Assembly (NCBI GenBank): GCA_002701395.1
Contig: NZVC01000008.1
Coordinates: forward strand, 47,393 to 111,392
From: Maritimibacter sp.
Lineage (GTDB): Bacteria > Pseudomonadota > Alphaproteobacteria > Rhodobacterales > Rhodobacteraceae
Reading direction: 5' to 3'
DNA: 64,000 nucleotides
A program made the position numbers and the translations under genes. Shown one piece after another: positions 54,724 through 63,885 of the stretch; within the stretch, counting starts at the first letter, position 1, and the number at the start of each line of letters is the position of its first letter. A model generated the notes under the pieces. The model was not told the origin of the DNA and ran no database searches. It was given only the letters and a program-made list of their open reading frames with translations.

Positions 54724-54856
54724 TGCCGCTTTCCCTTTCGCCGAATGCCGGCAGAAGGGCACAGGGGATGGGTTGGTGCAAGGGGTCGCCCGCCTTGCAG
54801 GCGCGCGCGGGCGGGACTAGGTGGGGTGAGGTTTCAATTCACGAAAGTCCCTGCGC

Positions 54857-56203
54857 ATGTCCGACCGTCTCGCTTCCCTGACCGAACGCCTGCTTGACGC
54901 CGCCCGCAAGGCCGGGGCCGAGACTGCCGATGCCATCGCGGTTGAGGGCACCTCGATCAACATCGACGTCCGGGGCGGGAAGCTGGAACAGGCAGAGCGG
55001 TCCGAGGGCACCGACATCGGGCTGCGCGTCCTGATCGGGCGGCGGCAGGCCAGCGTTTCGGCTTCTGACACGTCGGACCAGACCATCGCGCAGATGGCCG
55101 AACGCGCCGTGGCGATGGCCAAGGAAGCGCCCGAAGACCCGACGGCCGGCCTTGCCGACCCCGAGCAGCTTGCCCGCGACTGGGACGTTGCCGCACTGGA
55201 CCTTGAAGACCCGTCCGATGAACCCGATCCGCAGACGCTTGAGGACCGCGCCCGCGCCGCCGAAGCCGCCGCTGTCGCCGTGTCTGGCGTCAGCCAAAGC
55301 GATGGCGCCAGCGCGGGCTATGGCCGCCGGGCGCATCATCTTGCGGCGACCAACGGGTTCGCGGGCGGCTATGCCCGCACCAGTCACGGTGTGTCCTGCA
55401 CCGCGATCACCGGCACCGGCACGGGGATGGAGCGCGACCACGCGTTCGAGGGCCGCCTGCACGCCGCCGACATGCCCGCCCCGGAAGAGATCGGCCGCCT
55501 AGCCGGCGAGCGCGCGGCTGCGCTGGCGGGGATGCGACGCCCGAAGACCGGCGCGTTTCCGGTGTTGTACGATGAACGCATTTCGTCCGGGCTGATCGGC
55601 CACCTGCTGTCCGCGATCAACGGGACTGCCGTCGCGCGCGGCGCAAGCTGGCTGCGCGATGCGATGGGCCAGCAGGTTCTGCCCGACTGGCTGTCGATCA
55701 CCGAGGATCCGCATCGCCCGCGCGCGGCCGCGACGCGCCCGTTCGATGCCGAAGGGCTGGCGACGGCGCAGCGCAAGATCGTCGATGCGGGCCATCTGCA
55801 CGGCTGGGCGCTTGATCTGGCGACCGGTCGCAAGCTTGGCCTGCCCAGTACAGCCAACGCGACACGGGGCACCAGCAGCCCGCCGTCGCCCGGTGTGTTC
55901 AACATCGAACTGACCGCCGGGCCGAAAAGCCGTGCCGAGCTGATGGCCGAGATGGGCACCGGGCTGATGGTGACGTCGCTGCTTGGCAGTTCGATCAACC
56001 CGACGACGGGCGACTATTCCCGTGGCGCGTCCGGCTTCTGGATCGAGAACGGCGAGATTGCCTATCCCGTGAACGAATGCACGCTGGCTGGCAACCTTCG
56101 GGACATGCTGATGCGGATCACCCCGGCGAACGACGCCCGGGCGCATCGCAGCTATCGTGTGCCCTCGCTTCTGGTCGAAGGGCTCACCCTTGCCGGAGAG
56201 TGA
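54857..56203 (+). CDS. pmbA: TldD/PmbA-family metallopeptidase subunit (PmbA/TldE)
   Basis: The 448-residue protein fits PmbA (TldE): ADAIAVEGTSINIDVRGGKLEQAERSEG near the start, GRRAHHLAATNGFAGGY in the middle, VLYDERISSGLIGHLLSAINGTAVARG, and the C-terminal MGTGLMVTSLLGSSINPTTGDYSRGASGFWIENGE. PmbA pairs with TldD, which carries the zinc site, to process antitoxins or peptide products. The tldD gene is not adjacent. The 3' end overlaps the cysQ-like gene by 14 bp. Confidence 0.94.
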   Translation: MSDRLASLTERLLDAARKAGAETADAIAVEGTSINIDVRGGKLEQAERSEGTDIGLRVLIGRRQASVSASDTSDQTIAQMAERAVAMAKEAPEDPTAGLADPEQLARDWDVAALDLEDPSDEPDPQTLEDRARAAEAAAVAVSGVSQSDGASAGYGRRAHHLAATNGFAGGYARTSHGVSCTAITGTGTGMERDHAFEGRLHAADMPAPEEIGRLAGERAAALAGMRRPKTGAFPVLYDERISSGLIGHLLSAINGTAVARGASWLRDAMGQQVLPDWLSITEDPHRPRAAATRPFDAEGLATAQRKIVDAGHLHGWALDLATGRKLGLPSTANATRGTSSPPSPGVFNIELTAGPKSRAELMAEMGTGLMVTSLLGSSINPTTGDYSRGASGFWIENGEIAYPVNECTLAGNLRDMLMRITPANDARAHRSYRVPSLLVEGLTLAGE

Positions 56204-56969
56204 TGCCGACCTGCTGAGCGCGGCTGCCAGCGAGGCGGCCAAGATCGCGGTGCGCTATTGGCGCACGGATCAGAAGGTGCGCGACAAGGGGGACGGCGCG
56301 GGCCCGGTCAGCGAGGGCGACATCGCCGTCGATACCTACCTGCGCAAGGCCCTGACGCAGGCGCGGCCTGACTATGGCTGGCTGTCCGAGGAAACACCGG
56401 ACAACCCCGAACGGCTGTCGGCCAAGCGCGTGTTTATCGTCGATCCGATTGACGGGACCCGCGCCTATGTGGACGGCCAGACGACGTGGGCGCATTCGCT
56501 GGCCGTGGTCGAGCGCGGGAAGACCGTGGCGGCGGTGGTGCATCTTCCGAAGCTGGAAAAGACTTACAGCGCTCAGCTTGGCGGCGGCGCGCTGTTGAAC
56601 GGTGAACCGATCGCCACGTCGGCCCGGACAACGGCGGACCGGGCCGAGGTTCTGGCGTCGCGCCCCGTGATGGACGCGGCGCATTGGCCGGGCGGTGTGC
56701 CGGACGTCGAGCGGCACTTTCGCCCGTCGCTTGCCTATCGCTTGTGCCTTGTCGCCGAGGGCCGGTTCGACGCGATGATCACCCTGCGCCCGACATGGGA
56801 CTGGGACATCGCGGCGGGGGCCCTGATCGCCGCAGAGGCGGGCGCCTTGGCCACCGATGCGAAGGGCGCCGCGTTGCGGTTTAATTCCAAGGGCGCGCAA
56901 AGCGCCGGATGCGTTGTGGCGCCGGGGGCGTTGCACGGGGATTTCCTGCGCCGGCTTGGGCAGGGCTGA
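56190..56969 (+). CDS. cysQ: Inositol-phosphatase-family enzyme (CysQ-like)
   Basis: A TTG start at 56190, with GAAGGG seven bases upstream, gives 259 residues. Metal-site motifs are EE (67-68) in LSEETP, DPIDGTRAYVDG (85-96) and WDWDIAAGALIAAEAG in the C-terminal part. It is a phosphatase of the IMPase superfamily. The order and DPIDGTRAY are consistent with CysQ/3'-phosphoadenosine 5'-phosphate phosphatase, but inositol or fructose substrates are possible. A longer start at 56157 is also open. It overlaps pmbA, so the two are coupled. Confidence 0.87.
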   Translation: MPESDADLLSAAASEAAKIAVRYWRTDQKVRDKGDGAGPVSEGDIAVDTYLRKALTQARPDYGWLSEETPDNPERLSAKRVFIVDPIDGTRAYVDGQTTWAHSLAVVERGKTVAAVVHLPKLEKTYSAQLGGGALLNGEPIATSARTTADRAEVLASRPVMDAAHWPGGVPDVERHFRPSLAYRLCLVAEGRFDAMITLRPTWDWDIAAGALIAAEAGALATDAKGAALRFNSKGAQSAGCVVAPGALHGDFLRRLGQG

Positions 56970-57046
56970 GCGCGCAGCACGCACCAATCAGGATCAATGG
57001 CGGCATCCGCTGGGAATGCGGGTTGCGGCTTTGAGCGGCAATGGTA

Positions 57047-57061
57047 TGTTATACAGTAACA
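57047..57061 (+). promoter_or_regulatory. Zur-box-like operator
   Basis: TGTTATACAGTAACA has perfect TGTTA/TAACA half-sites around five bases, matching the Zur box layout. It lies 16 bp before the COG0523 start. Zinc-responsive repression of that gene is the natural reading. Confidence 0.75.
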
Positions 57062-57076
57062 AACATGGAGCCTGCG

Positions 57077-58285
57077 ATGCCAATCCCCGATAAACGTCTG
57101 CCTGTCACGGTCCTGTCCGGTTTTCTGGGTGCCGGAAAGACCACGCTTTTGAACGACGTCCTGAACAACCGCGATGGCCGGCGCGTGGCGGTCATCGTCA
57201 ATGACATGTCCGAAGTGAACATCGACGCCGACCTAGTACGCGACGGCGGCGCCGACCTGTCGCAGACCGAAGAGAAGCTGGTTGAGATGACCAACGGCTG
57301 CATCTGCTGCACCCTCCGGGACGACCTTCTGCTGGAGGTGCGGCGGCTGGCGGACGAGGGGCGCTTTGACTACCTGCTGATCGAGTCCACTGGCGTGTCG
57401 GAACCGTTGCCGGTGGCGGCGACCTTCGAATTCCGCGACGCCAACGGCGAAAGCCTGTCGGATGTCGCGCGGCTGGATACGATGGTGACGGTGGTCGATA
57501 CGGTGAACCTGCTGCAGGACTACGCCAGCCACGACTTCATCGCGGACCGGGGCGAAAGCCTGGGCGACGGCGACGACCGGTCGCTGGTTGACCTGCTGGT
57601 GGACCAGATCGAGTTCGCGGATGTCGTGGTGCTGAACAAGGTGTCGGCGGTGGGGCCGCAACGAGTAGACGCGGCGCGCAAGATCGTCACCGCGCTGAAC
57701 CCGGACGCGCGGATCGTCGAGACCGACTATTCCAAGGTGCCCGCGTCAAAGATCTTCGACACCGGGCTGTTCGATTTCGAGACCGCGCACGAACATCCGC
57801 TTTGGGCAAAGGAACTGTACGGCTTTGCCGACCATGTGCCCGAAACCGAGGAGTATGGCGTATCGTCCTTCGTGTACCGTGCGCGGGCGCCGTTCGATCC
57901 AGTCAAGATCCATGCGGTGCTGACCGGGCCGCTGCCGGGGGTGATCCGGGCCAAGGGGCACTTCTGGATCGCGACGCGGCCCGACTGGCTGGCCGAGTTC
58001 TCGATGGCGGGCGCGCTGAGCACCGTGAAGCCGCTGGGCCGCTGGTGGGCGACGGTGCCGAAAGAGCGTCGGCCCGATCACCCCTATATCCGGGACAACT
58101 GGATCGAGCCTTGGGGCGACCGCCGCCAAGAGTTGGTGTTCATCGGGTCCGGCATGGACCGTGCGGCGCTTGTGGCGGCGTTGGACTCGGCGCTGCTGGA
58201 GGCGGCCGATGGCTTCGCCCCGGCAGACTGGGCCGATATGGCCGATCCGTTCCCCGGCTGGCGCGAGGCGTCGCAGGCCGCATGA
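57077..58285 (+). CDS. COG0523 GTPase (CobW/ZNG1-type zinc metallochaperone)
   Basis: The 402-residue GTPase has Walker [10 protein letters not shown] (15-23), the family metal motif CICC (75-78), [10 protein letters not shown], and a C-terminal CobW domain with [10 protein letters not shown]. It resembles zinc-related COG0523 proteins that pass metal to client enzymes using GTP. ATG 57077 has GGAG six bases upstream; ATG 57065 (MEPAM) is less likely. A Zur-like box upstream suggests expression on zinc starvation. The next gene overlaps its stop by four bases. Confidence 0.9.
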   Translation: MPIPDKRLPVTVLSGFLGAGKTTLLNDVLNNRDGRRVAVIVNDMSEVNIDADLVRDGGADLSQTEEKLVEMTNGCICCTLRDDLLLEVRRLADEGRFDYLLIESTGVSEPLPVAATFEFRDANGESLSDVARLDTMVTVVDTVNLLQDYASHDFIADRGESLGDGDDRSLVDLLVDQIEFADVVVLNKVSAVGPQRVDAARKIVTALNPDARIVETDYSKVPASKIFDTGLFDFETAHEHPLWAKELYGFADHVPETEEYGVSSFVYRARAPFDPVKIHAVLTGPLPGVIRAKGHFWIATRPDWLAEFSMAGALSTVKPLGRWWATVPKERRPDHPYIRDNWIEPWGDRRQELVFIGSGMDRAALVAALDSALLEAADGFAPADWADMADPFPGWREASQAA

Positions 58286-58551
58286 GACGGGGCAACGACA
58301 GCTGTTCCCTGCCGCGACGGCGGCGGGCGGGGAATCCGATGGCCGAGTACGACCGCCTGCCACCGGACCTGCGCCGCTGGCTGAACGGTGCGGCCCTGCC
58401 TTGGTCGCCGCGTTCGGCGCTTCGGGCGTGGCAGGACGCGATGCGGCAGGCCGAAGGCGACGCCGGTTCGGCGGCACAGGATCTGTCCGGGCTGGAAGAG
58501 CGCCTGCTGAAGCGCGATGCGGTGAATGTCTGGGGCGCAGGGCGCCACTGA
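58282..58551 (+). CDS. DUF6525-like small protein
   Basis: The 89-residue protein starts in an ATGA overlap with the COG0523 gene. It has a basic N-terminus ([12 protein letters not shown]), [21 protein letters not shown], and an Asp/Glu-rich C-terminal helix ending [13 protein letters not shown] associate this pattern with DUF6525, seen in Rhodobacteraceae, but did not verify it. Being coupled to the Zur-type GTPase, it may share the zinc response or deliver a client. Function is unknown. Confidence 0.72.
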   Translation: MRRGNDSCSLPRRRRAGNPMAEYDRLPPDLRRWLNGAALPWSPRSALRAWQDAMRQAEGDAGSAAQDLSGLEERLLKRDAVNVWGAGRH

Positions 58552-58583
58552 CGGCCTTTCATCGACATCGCGGTGACACGTGA

Positions 58584-58611
58584 CCCCGCCGGACGGAACC
58601 GGCGGGGTTTT
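58584..58611 (+). terminator. Rho-independent terminator of the COG0523 unit
   Basis: CCCCGCCGG (58584-58592) and CCGGCGGGG (58599-58607) pair perfectly over ACGGAA, with TTTT after. It lies 33 bp past the small gene. Confidence 0.92.
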
Positions 58612-58714
58612 GCGTTCCGGGCCACGATGCGGTCGGACCGGCCGGGCACATGGCCCGAGGCCTTGGGGATGGTTGGAGTCCGCCCCGACCGACCGCGACC
58701 CGGTCGGCATCCGG

Positions 58715-58960
58715 TCAGCCGTGGCCAGCCGGAATCAGACCCATCTGCTGGGCGGCGGCAAGTTCCGCGTCGTCGAGAAGGCCGTCCGAATTCTCGTCCG
58801 CCGTCGCGAACTGTTCGCGGGTGACGGCGGGATGTACCGACTGGATCTCTGCCAAGCTGACGGACCGGTCGCCGTTGGCGTCCATTTGTTCCATCGTCAT
58901 CGCGACGGCGGCGCCGCCGGTGGCGGCGAGGATGCCCAGAGTGATGAGCGCGTTCTTCAT
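58715..58960 (-). CDS. Secreted EF-hand protein
   Basis: The 81-residue precursor has a signal peptide (MKNALITLGILAATGGAAVA) and two EF-hand loops, DANGDRSVSLAE (27-38) and DENSDGLLDDAE (55-66). Both carry the expected calcium ligands at positions 1, 3, 5 and 12. The protein should bind calcium in the periplasm. A ribosome site AGAGGA precedes ATG 58960. Physiological role is unknown. No partner gene is obvious nearby. Confidence 0.87.
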   Translation of the reverse strand: MKNALITLGILAATGGAAVAMTMEQMDANGDRSVSLAEIQSVHPAVTREQFATADENSDGLLDDAELAAAQQMGLIPAGHG

Positions 58961-59255
58961 GTAAATGTATCCTCTGTTGCGGGGGCGTGGGCGGTCGTAG
59001 CCTTGTCCACGGGCAGAGGATGGGGGCGGAAAACGGTTGGCGCAGTGGTGATCTGAAACCGGGGCGGTTTTCGGCGTCCGCCCGCAGAAAGAGGCCGCGT
59101 CGCAGCGCGATGTTCCGCGCGAAAAGAGGGGTGTGGTGCCTATCGGCGGCAAGCCACCGGTGCGCTGGGCGCATTCCGGCGGCTGGGTGCCCACGGCGCG
59201 GGGGGACGCGCCGTGAGCGGGGTCCGGCCGGCTGGGTGACCGGCCGGTGCGGGAT
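58961..59255. other. 295-bp GC-rich gap between EF-hand and fasciclin genes
   Basis: No gene is seen. CCGGCCGG occurs twice around 59226-59249 with CTGGGTGA between, forming a hairpin that could end fasciclin transcription, but without a T tract. The remainder is GC-rich and probably contains the EF-hand promoter, which I cannot pinpoint. Confidence 0.4.
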
Positions 59256-59744
59256 TTACATCGCCGGCATGATGACGGCGTCGATCACGTGGATCACGCC
59301 GTTCGAGGCCTCGATGTCCGGGGTCACGACGTTGGCGTCGTTTACCATCACGCCGCCCTCGGTCGAGATAGTCACGTCAGACCCCTGAACGGTGGTGGCG
59401 GTCATGCCGTCCGACAGGTCGCCGGACATCACGGCGCCCGGAACGACGTGGTAGGTCAGGATCTCGGTCAGCTGATCCTTGTTCTCGGGCATCAGCAGGG
59501 TGTCCACGGTGCCTTCAGGCAGCGCGGCGAACGCATCGTCGGTCGGAGCGAACACGGTGAACGGGCCTTCACCCGTCAGCGTTTCCACCAGACCGGCGGC
59601 TTCGGCGGCGGCGAGCAGGGTCGAGAAGCTGCCGGCATCCTGAGCAACCTCGACGATGTTCATCTCGGCGGATTGGGCATAGGCTACGGCCGGCAGGGCG
59701 AAAGCGGTGGCGGCGGTCAGCGTCATCATGGTTCTGCGAAGCAT
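59256..59744 (-). CDS. Secreted fasciclin (FAS1) domain protein
   Basis: The 162-residue precursor has a signal peptide (ends YAQS) and one FAS1 domain: [56 protein letters not shown] and the late [13 protein letters not shown]. Bacterial FAS1 proteins are periplasmic or secreted and linked to adhesion or stress in several species. An RpoH-like promoter may lie upstream. It is separated from the EF-hand gene by a GC-rich gap. Confidence 0.93.
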   Translation of the reverse strand: MLRRTMMTLTAATAFALPAVAYAQSAEMNIVEVAQDAGSFSTLLAAAEAAGLVETLTGEGPFTVFAPTDDAFAALPEGTVDTLLMPENKDQLTEILTYHVVPGAVMSGDLSDGMTATTVQGSDVTISTEGGVMVNDANVVTPDIEASNGVIHVIDAVIMPAM

Positions 59745-59795
59745 TGAGTATCTCCCTTCATTGCAATGCAGATGTCGTCGGTGACATCGCGGTGG

Positions 59796-59825
59796 CTACG
59801 GGGCGCACCGCCCGGTTAGATCAAG
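59796..59825 (-). promoter_or_regulatory. Possible RpoH-like promoter of the fasciclin gene
   Basis: CTTGATC (59825-59819) and CCCCGTAG (59803-59796) on the minus strand resemble the sigma-32 elements CTTGAAA and CCCCATNT with about 16-base spacing. It lies 52 bp before ATG 59744. Spacing is slightly long, so confidence is low. Confidence 0.35.
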
Positions 59826-60001
59826 GTCACATTTCTGAATGACGTTCTTGACGCTTGGTCAATCTGCGCTAAGCCGCACGCTTACCGCTTTTCAAATCAC
59901 GACCGGGTGACGCAACGTGAACTCAGGTGAGCACGCCCTTGCGGTCCGGCGGCTATTTCGCGGAGGGTGTCGGCGGGACCGCAGGCACCGGAGGAGGCAC
60001 C

Positions 60002-61537
60002 ATGCTGTACATGAACGTCGTCGCGAGGGCGCTGGAGATCATGGCGCTGGCCTTTGTCGGCGCGGTCGGCTGCGCGGCGCTTCTGGCGGCGGTTCTTTAC
60101 GTCATCGACAAGACGCAGACGGCGGACGCTGTGCGCCGCAACTACCCGGTGATCGGACGGTTCCGTGGTGTGTTCACCGAGCTTGGGGAGTTCTTCCGAC
60201 AGTATTTCTTCGCGATGGACCGCGAGGAGATGCCGTTCAACCGGGCACAGCGCGACTGGATCGGACGGGCGTCGGCGGGGGCAGGGAACACGGTGGCCTT
60301 CGGGTCGACCCGCAATCTGAACGTCGTCGGTACGCCGATCTTCGTGAACGCCGCTTTCCCTCCGCTGGACGACCAAAGCGCCAGCACCGAGCCGATGATG
60401 ATCGGCCCTCACGCGCGCGAGCCTTATATGGCGCAATCTTTCTTCAACATCTCGGGCATGAGTTTCGGCGCCCTGTCCCGACCTGCCGTGCGTGCGCTGA
60501 GCCGGGGCGCGAAAGAGGCCGGGATCTGGATGAACACGGGCGAGGGCGGACTGTCGCCCTATCACCTGGAGGGTGGCGCCGACATCGTGTTCCAGATCGG
60601 CACCGCGAAATACGGCGTGCGCGACGCATCCGGAAACCTGTCGGACGACCGGCTGCGCGAGATCGCCGGGCACGCGCAGGTGCGGATGTTCGAGATCAAG
60701 CTGGCGCAGGGGGCCAAGCCCGGCAAAGGCGGCATCCTTCCGGCCGAGAAGGTCACCGCCGAGATCGCGGCGATCCGGGGTATCCCGGAAGGGCAGTCCA
60801 GCATCTCTCCGAACCGGCATGTCGAGGTCGACGACTGGGGCGATCTGCTGGATATGGTCGCCCACGTCCGCGAGGTGACCGGCAAGCCAACGGGCATCAA
60901 GACCGTCGCCGGGTCGATGCAGCCGCTGTCCGAACTGTTCGCGCTGATCGTGCAGCGCGGTCCCGACAGTGCGCCGGACTTCATTACACTCGACGGCGGC
61001 GAGGGCGGCACGGGGGCATCGCCGCTTCCGCTGATGGACCTTGTGGGCATGTCGATCCGCGAGGCGCTGCCGCTGGTGGCGAACCTGCGCGATCATTTCG
61101 GCCTGAAAGAGCGCATCCGCCTTGTGGCCAGCGGCAAGCTGGTGAACCCCTCGGATGTGGCATGGGCGCTGTGCGCCGGGGCCGACTTCGTGACGTCGGC
61201 GCGGGGCTTCATGTTCTCGCTGGGCTGCATTCAGGCGATGAAGTGCAACCGCAACACCTGCCCGACCGGGGTGACCACCCACGACAAGCGTCTGCAGCGG
61301 GGGCTGGTGGTCGAAGACAAGTACAAGAAGGTGGCCCATTACGCGAAAGGCGTCATCAAGGAAGTCGAGACGATCGCCCATTCGGTCGGGGCCAGCGAGC
61401 CACGGCGGATGCGCCGCCGACATGTGCGTATCATGACCGATCAGGGCATCTCTGTGCCGATGAACGAGCTGTTCTCACGAAATGCTGAAGAGCGCAGGCG
61501 TAACAATTTGAACCCTTCAAGCGAACTGCATCCGTAA
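60002..61537 (+). CDS. Membrane-anchored FMN-binding glutamate synthase-like protein
   Basis: The 511-residue protein has one N-terminal hydrophobic helix (about 10-35), then a TIM-barrel FMN domain of the GltB type. NISGMSFGALSRPA, the FMN-phosphate region DGGEGGTGAS (331-340), and a cysteine cluster Cys409-x5-Cys415-x4-Cys420, as in the 3Fe-4S site of glutamate synthase, are visible. It lacks the amidotransferase and GltD partner domains, so a different substrate is likely. GGAGGAGG precedes ATG 60002. It is followed by msrP. Confidence 0.9.
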   Translation: MLYMNVVARALEIMALAFVGAVGCAALLAAVLYVIDKTQTADAVRRNYPVIGRFRGVFTELGEFFRQYFFAMDREEMPFNRAQRDWIGRASAGAGNTVAFGSTRNLNVVGTPIFVNAAFPPLDDQSASTEPMMIGPHAREPYMAQSFFNISGMSFGALSRPAVRALSRGAKEAGIWMNTGEGGLSPYHLEGGADIVFQIGTAKYGVRDASGNLSDDRLREIAGHAQVRMFEIKLAQGAKPGKGGILPAEKVTAEIAAIRGIPEGQSSISPNRHVEVDDWGDLLDMVAHVREVTGKPTGIKTVAGSMQPLSELFALIVQRGPDSAPDFITLDGGEGGTGASPLPLMDLVGMSIREALPLVANLRDHFGLKERIRLVASGKLVNPSDVAWALCAGADFVTSARGFMFSLGCIQAMKCNRNTCPTGVTTHDKRLQRGLVVEDKYKKVAHYAKGVIKEVETIAHSVGASEPRRMRRRHVRIMTDQGISVPMNELFSRNAEERRRNNLNPSSELHP

Positions 61538-61660
61538 CTGACTGTAAGATGCCGTCATGCGGGTGCCTGGTCCGACGTCCAATAGGTGTCGGGCCATTGT
61601 GGGAAACCCGATGTGGCGGCGGCCGCTGGTCGGCCTAGGTTTTGAAACGGAGGAAAGACA

Positions 61661-62590
61661 ATGGCTGGACGCTGGAAGAACGATCTGAACTGGTCTGACG
61701 TGACGCCCAAGGCGGCGTTCCTGAACCGTCGCCAACTGATCGCGGGCGCATCCGCGCTGGCTGCGGGCGGGATCGCCGGCCCGGCGCTCGCCGATCTTGG
61801 CGCAAAGCCGTCGCAATTTTCGACCGACGCCACGCCGAACACGTTCGAAGAGATCACCACCTACAACAACTTCTACGAATTCGGCACCGGCAAGTCCGAC
61901 CCCGCCGAATATGCGGATGCGCTGACGATCGATCCGTGGACGGTGAAGATCGACGGCATGGTCGACAAGCCGGGTGACTATTCCTTCGACGACATCATGT
62001 CGGGCGTCGAACTAGAGGAACGGATCTATCGGTTCCGCTGTGTCGAGGCGTGGTCGATGGTGGTGCCGTGGGTCGGGTTCGAACTCGCCGATCTGCTGGA
62101 CCGCGTCGGCGTGCAGCCGGGGGCGAAGTACGTGGCCTTCGAAACCCTGTATCGCCCAGAAGAGATGTGGGCCCAGAAACGGCCGATCCTTGAATGGCCC
62201 TACCGCGAGGGTCTGCGGCTGGACGAGGCGATGAATCCGCTGACGATCCTGTCGACCGGCCTGTACGACGAACCGATGCCCAAGCAGAACGGTGCGCCCC
62301 TGCGGTTGGTGGTTCCTTGGAAGTACGGCTTTAAGTCGATCAAATCGATCGTCCGCATCCGCCTTGTCGAGGACATGCCGCCCACCAGCTGGAACATGGC
62401 CAACGCCAGCGAGTACGGTTTCTATAGCAACGTGAACCCGCAGGTGGATCATCCGCGCTGGACGCAAGCCAGCGAGCGGCAGGTCGGCGGCGGTCTGTTC
62501 GCCAAGCGGATCCCGACGCTGATGTTCAACGGATACGAAGACGAGGTCGCCGGGATGTATGCCGGTATGGACCTGTCGAAGTTCTACTGA
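61661..62590 (+). CDS. msrP: Protein-methionine-sulfoxide reductase catalytic subunit MsrP (YedY)
   Basis: The 309-residue molybdoenzyme starts with a twin-arginine signal (LNRRQLIAGASALAAGG, about 21-37). The mature part contains the molybdenum-ligand Cys127 in RFRCVEAWSM, DGMVDKPGDYSFDDI and a long Trp/Tyr-rich end. It repairs oxidised methionine in periplasmic proteins with electrons from MsrQ. It is 123 bp downstream of the flavoprotein gene and 10 bp before msrQ, the usual msrPQ order. Confidence 0.95.
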   Translation: MAGRWKNDLNWSDVTPKAAFLNRRQLIAGASALAAGGIAGPALADLGAKPSQFSTDATPNTFEEITTYNNFYEFGTGKSDPAEYADALTIDPWTVKIDGMVDKPGDYSFDDIMSGVELEERIYRFRCVEAWSMVVPWVGFELADLLDRVGVQPGAKYVAFETLYRPEEMWAQKRPILEWPYREGLRLDEAMNPLTILSTGLYDEPMPKQNGAPLRLVVPWKYGFKSIKSIVRIRLVEDMPPTSWNMANASEYGFYSNVNPQVDHPRWTQASERQVGGGLFAKRIPTLMFNGYEDEVAGMYAGMDLSKFY

Positions 62591-62600
62591 GGCCGGGCGC

Positions 62601-63215
62601 ATGACCCTTCCCGATCGCATAAACGCGGCCGTCCGCGCTGTCCCCTCTTGGGTTCTCTACGCGCTGGCGCCGCTGCCGGCGGCATGGTGGTTCTACCTTG
62701 GCTTCACCGACGGGCTTGGCGTCGAGCCGATCAGCGCGCTGGAACATAAGGTCGGGCTGTTCGCCCTGCAGCTTCTGATCGCGGGGCTTGCCGTCACGCC
62801 GCTGCGGCGGTTCGCCGGGATCAACCTGATCCGGCACCGGCGCGCGATCGGGGTGGTGGCCTTCTTCTATGTGCTTCTGCACCTGCTGATCTGGCTGGTG
62901 TTGGACATGAGCCTGCTGTGGTCTCAGATCGCCGCCGATCTGGTGAAGCGGTGGTACATCATCGTCGGCATGGCCAGCTTCGTTCTGCTGATCCCGTTGG
63001 CGGCAACTTCGAACAACTGGTCCGTGCGCAAACTGGGCCCGGCTTGGCGCACCCTGCACAAGCTGGTCTATGGCGCCTGCCTGCTGGGTGGGCTGCACTT
63101 CGTCATCCTGTCGAAAGGCTTCCAGCTGGAACCGATGGTCTACATGGCGTTCATCGTCGGATTGCTGGGGCTTCGTCTGGTGCCCAAACGCCGCCCGATG
63201 ATGGCCCGCGCCTGA
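62601..63215 (+). CDS. msrQ: Heme-binding membrane subunit MsrQ (YedZ)
   Basis: The 204-residue protein has about six membrane helices with histidines in HRRAIGVVAFFYVLLHLL and TLHKLVYGACLLGGLHFV expected to bind heme b. It passes electrons from the quinone pool or a flavin reductase across the inner membrane to MsrP. Length matches YedZ. It begins 10 bp after msrP, so they form one operon. Confidence 0.95.
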   Translation: MTLPDRINAAVRAVPSWVLYALAPLPAAWWFYLGFTDGLGVEPISALEHKVGLFALQLLIAGLAVTPLRRFAGINLIRHRRAIGVVAFFYVLLHLLIWLVLDMSLLWSQIAADLVKRWYIIVGMASFVLLIPLAATSNNWSVRKLGPAWRTLHKLVYGACLLGGLHFVILSKGFQLEPMVYMAFIVGLLGLRLVPKRRPMMARA

Positions 63216-63231
63216 CTTTGGGCCGCGCGCG

Positions 63232-63285
63232 CCCCGGAGTCGGCGGCACGACTCGCGAGTCGAAGCGCGATTCCGGGGTTTCTTA
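63232..63285 (+). terminator. Terminator of msrPQ
   Basis: CCCCGGAGTCG (63232-63242) and CGATTCCGGGG (63268-63278) pair with one G-U, enclosing the palindrome CGACTCGCGAGTCG (63249-63262), followed by TTTCTT. It stops msrPQ ahead of the rRNA operon. Confidence 0.78.
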
Positions 63286-63466
63286 AGCAGATTCCGTGGA
63301 TGACTCGGTGGATAAGCGGTTTCCGAGTCGGTTCCGGTCAAAACGGACCTAGCGGCAGCCGCAGGGGCCAAGCGGCGACGACCACAAAATTCAACGATTA
63401 TCCCCTTGTTTTATTACAGTAAAATGACCCCCGGCAAAAAGATTGGCCGTTTTCTGAAAAAAGCTC

Positions 63467-63495
63467 TTGCGGGTTGTCGGTGTGATCCGTAAATA
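63467..63495 (+). promoter_or_regulatory. Candidate rrn promoter
   Basis: TTGCGG (63467-63472) and TAAATA (63490-63495) are spaced by 17 bases, followed by a C-rich start region. It is about 390 bp before 16S. Other tandem promoters may exist. Confidence 0.6.
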
Positions 63496-63643
63496 CCCCT
63501 TCACCGGCGGCGCTGAGGCGCTGGCGGGACGGCCCGGGGGTCGCGGCGGAGACGCTGAGATGACCGGGACGGAACGACATCAGAGGCATTGACGGGCGGG
63601 CGCGCCGAGTAAGTTAGGGCGCATCGGTCTGGTTTTTGTCTCT

Positions 63644-63655
63644 TGCTCTTTGACA
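63644..63655 (+). promoter_or_regulatory. rrn antitermination boxA
   Basis: TGCTCTTTGACA differs at one base from the rrn boxA TGCTCTTTAACA. NusB/NusE loading on the leader would let polymerase resist Rho. Confidence 0.8.
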
Positions 63656-63774
63656 TTGCTGTTCACTGAAGAGATATGTGGGCGGTTTGGTTCATTCGAT
63701 GGATCAGGCTTCTGCATATCGCGCTCTTAGGCTTCGGCCGATTATAGAGTGTCAGCTTCACTGTTTGAGTAGGT

Positions 63775-63796
63775 TTCGGTTTCTTTTGAAACTGAA
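63775..63796 (+). other. rRNA leader hairpin 1
   Basis: TTCGGTTTC and GAAACTGAA pair (one G-U) over TTTT. It lies in the pre-16S leader and may help RNase III or folding during processing. Confidence 0.5.
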
Positions 63797-63817
63797 GCAC
63801 ATATCAGACAGATGACT

Positions 63818-63841
63818 TCATCCGGTTTAGCCACCGGATGA
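63818..63841 (+). other. rRNA leader hairpin 2
   Basis: TCATCCGG and CCGGATGA pair perfectly over TTTAGCCA, about 45 bp before 16S. It is probably part of leader processing. Confidence 0.55.
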
Positions 63842-63869
63842 GATGTGCAGAGGTTCGAACGTCAAGGAT

Positions 63870-63885
63870 ATCCGCGTAAGCGGAT
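63870..63885 (+). other. rRNA leader hairpin 3
   Basis: ATCCGC and GCGGAT pair over a GTAA (GNRA) tetraloop just before the mature 16S end. It may mark the 5' processing site. Confidence 0.5.

Noticed and set aside
59848..59862. TTGAC-N5-GTCAA repeat before the flavoprotein gene as an operator
   Set aside because: It is a short 5-bp inverted repeat that also resembles a -35 element. No matching factor or second copy is visible.
63307..63315. String one base from a DnaA box (reverse of TTATCCACA)
   Set aside because: A single near-match in an AT-rich rRNA upstream region, with no cluster of boxes or dnaA/parAB genes nearby, does not support an origin.
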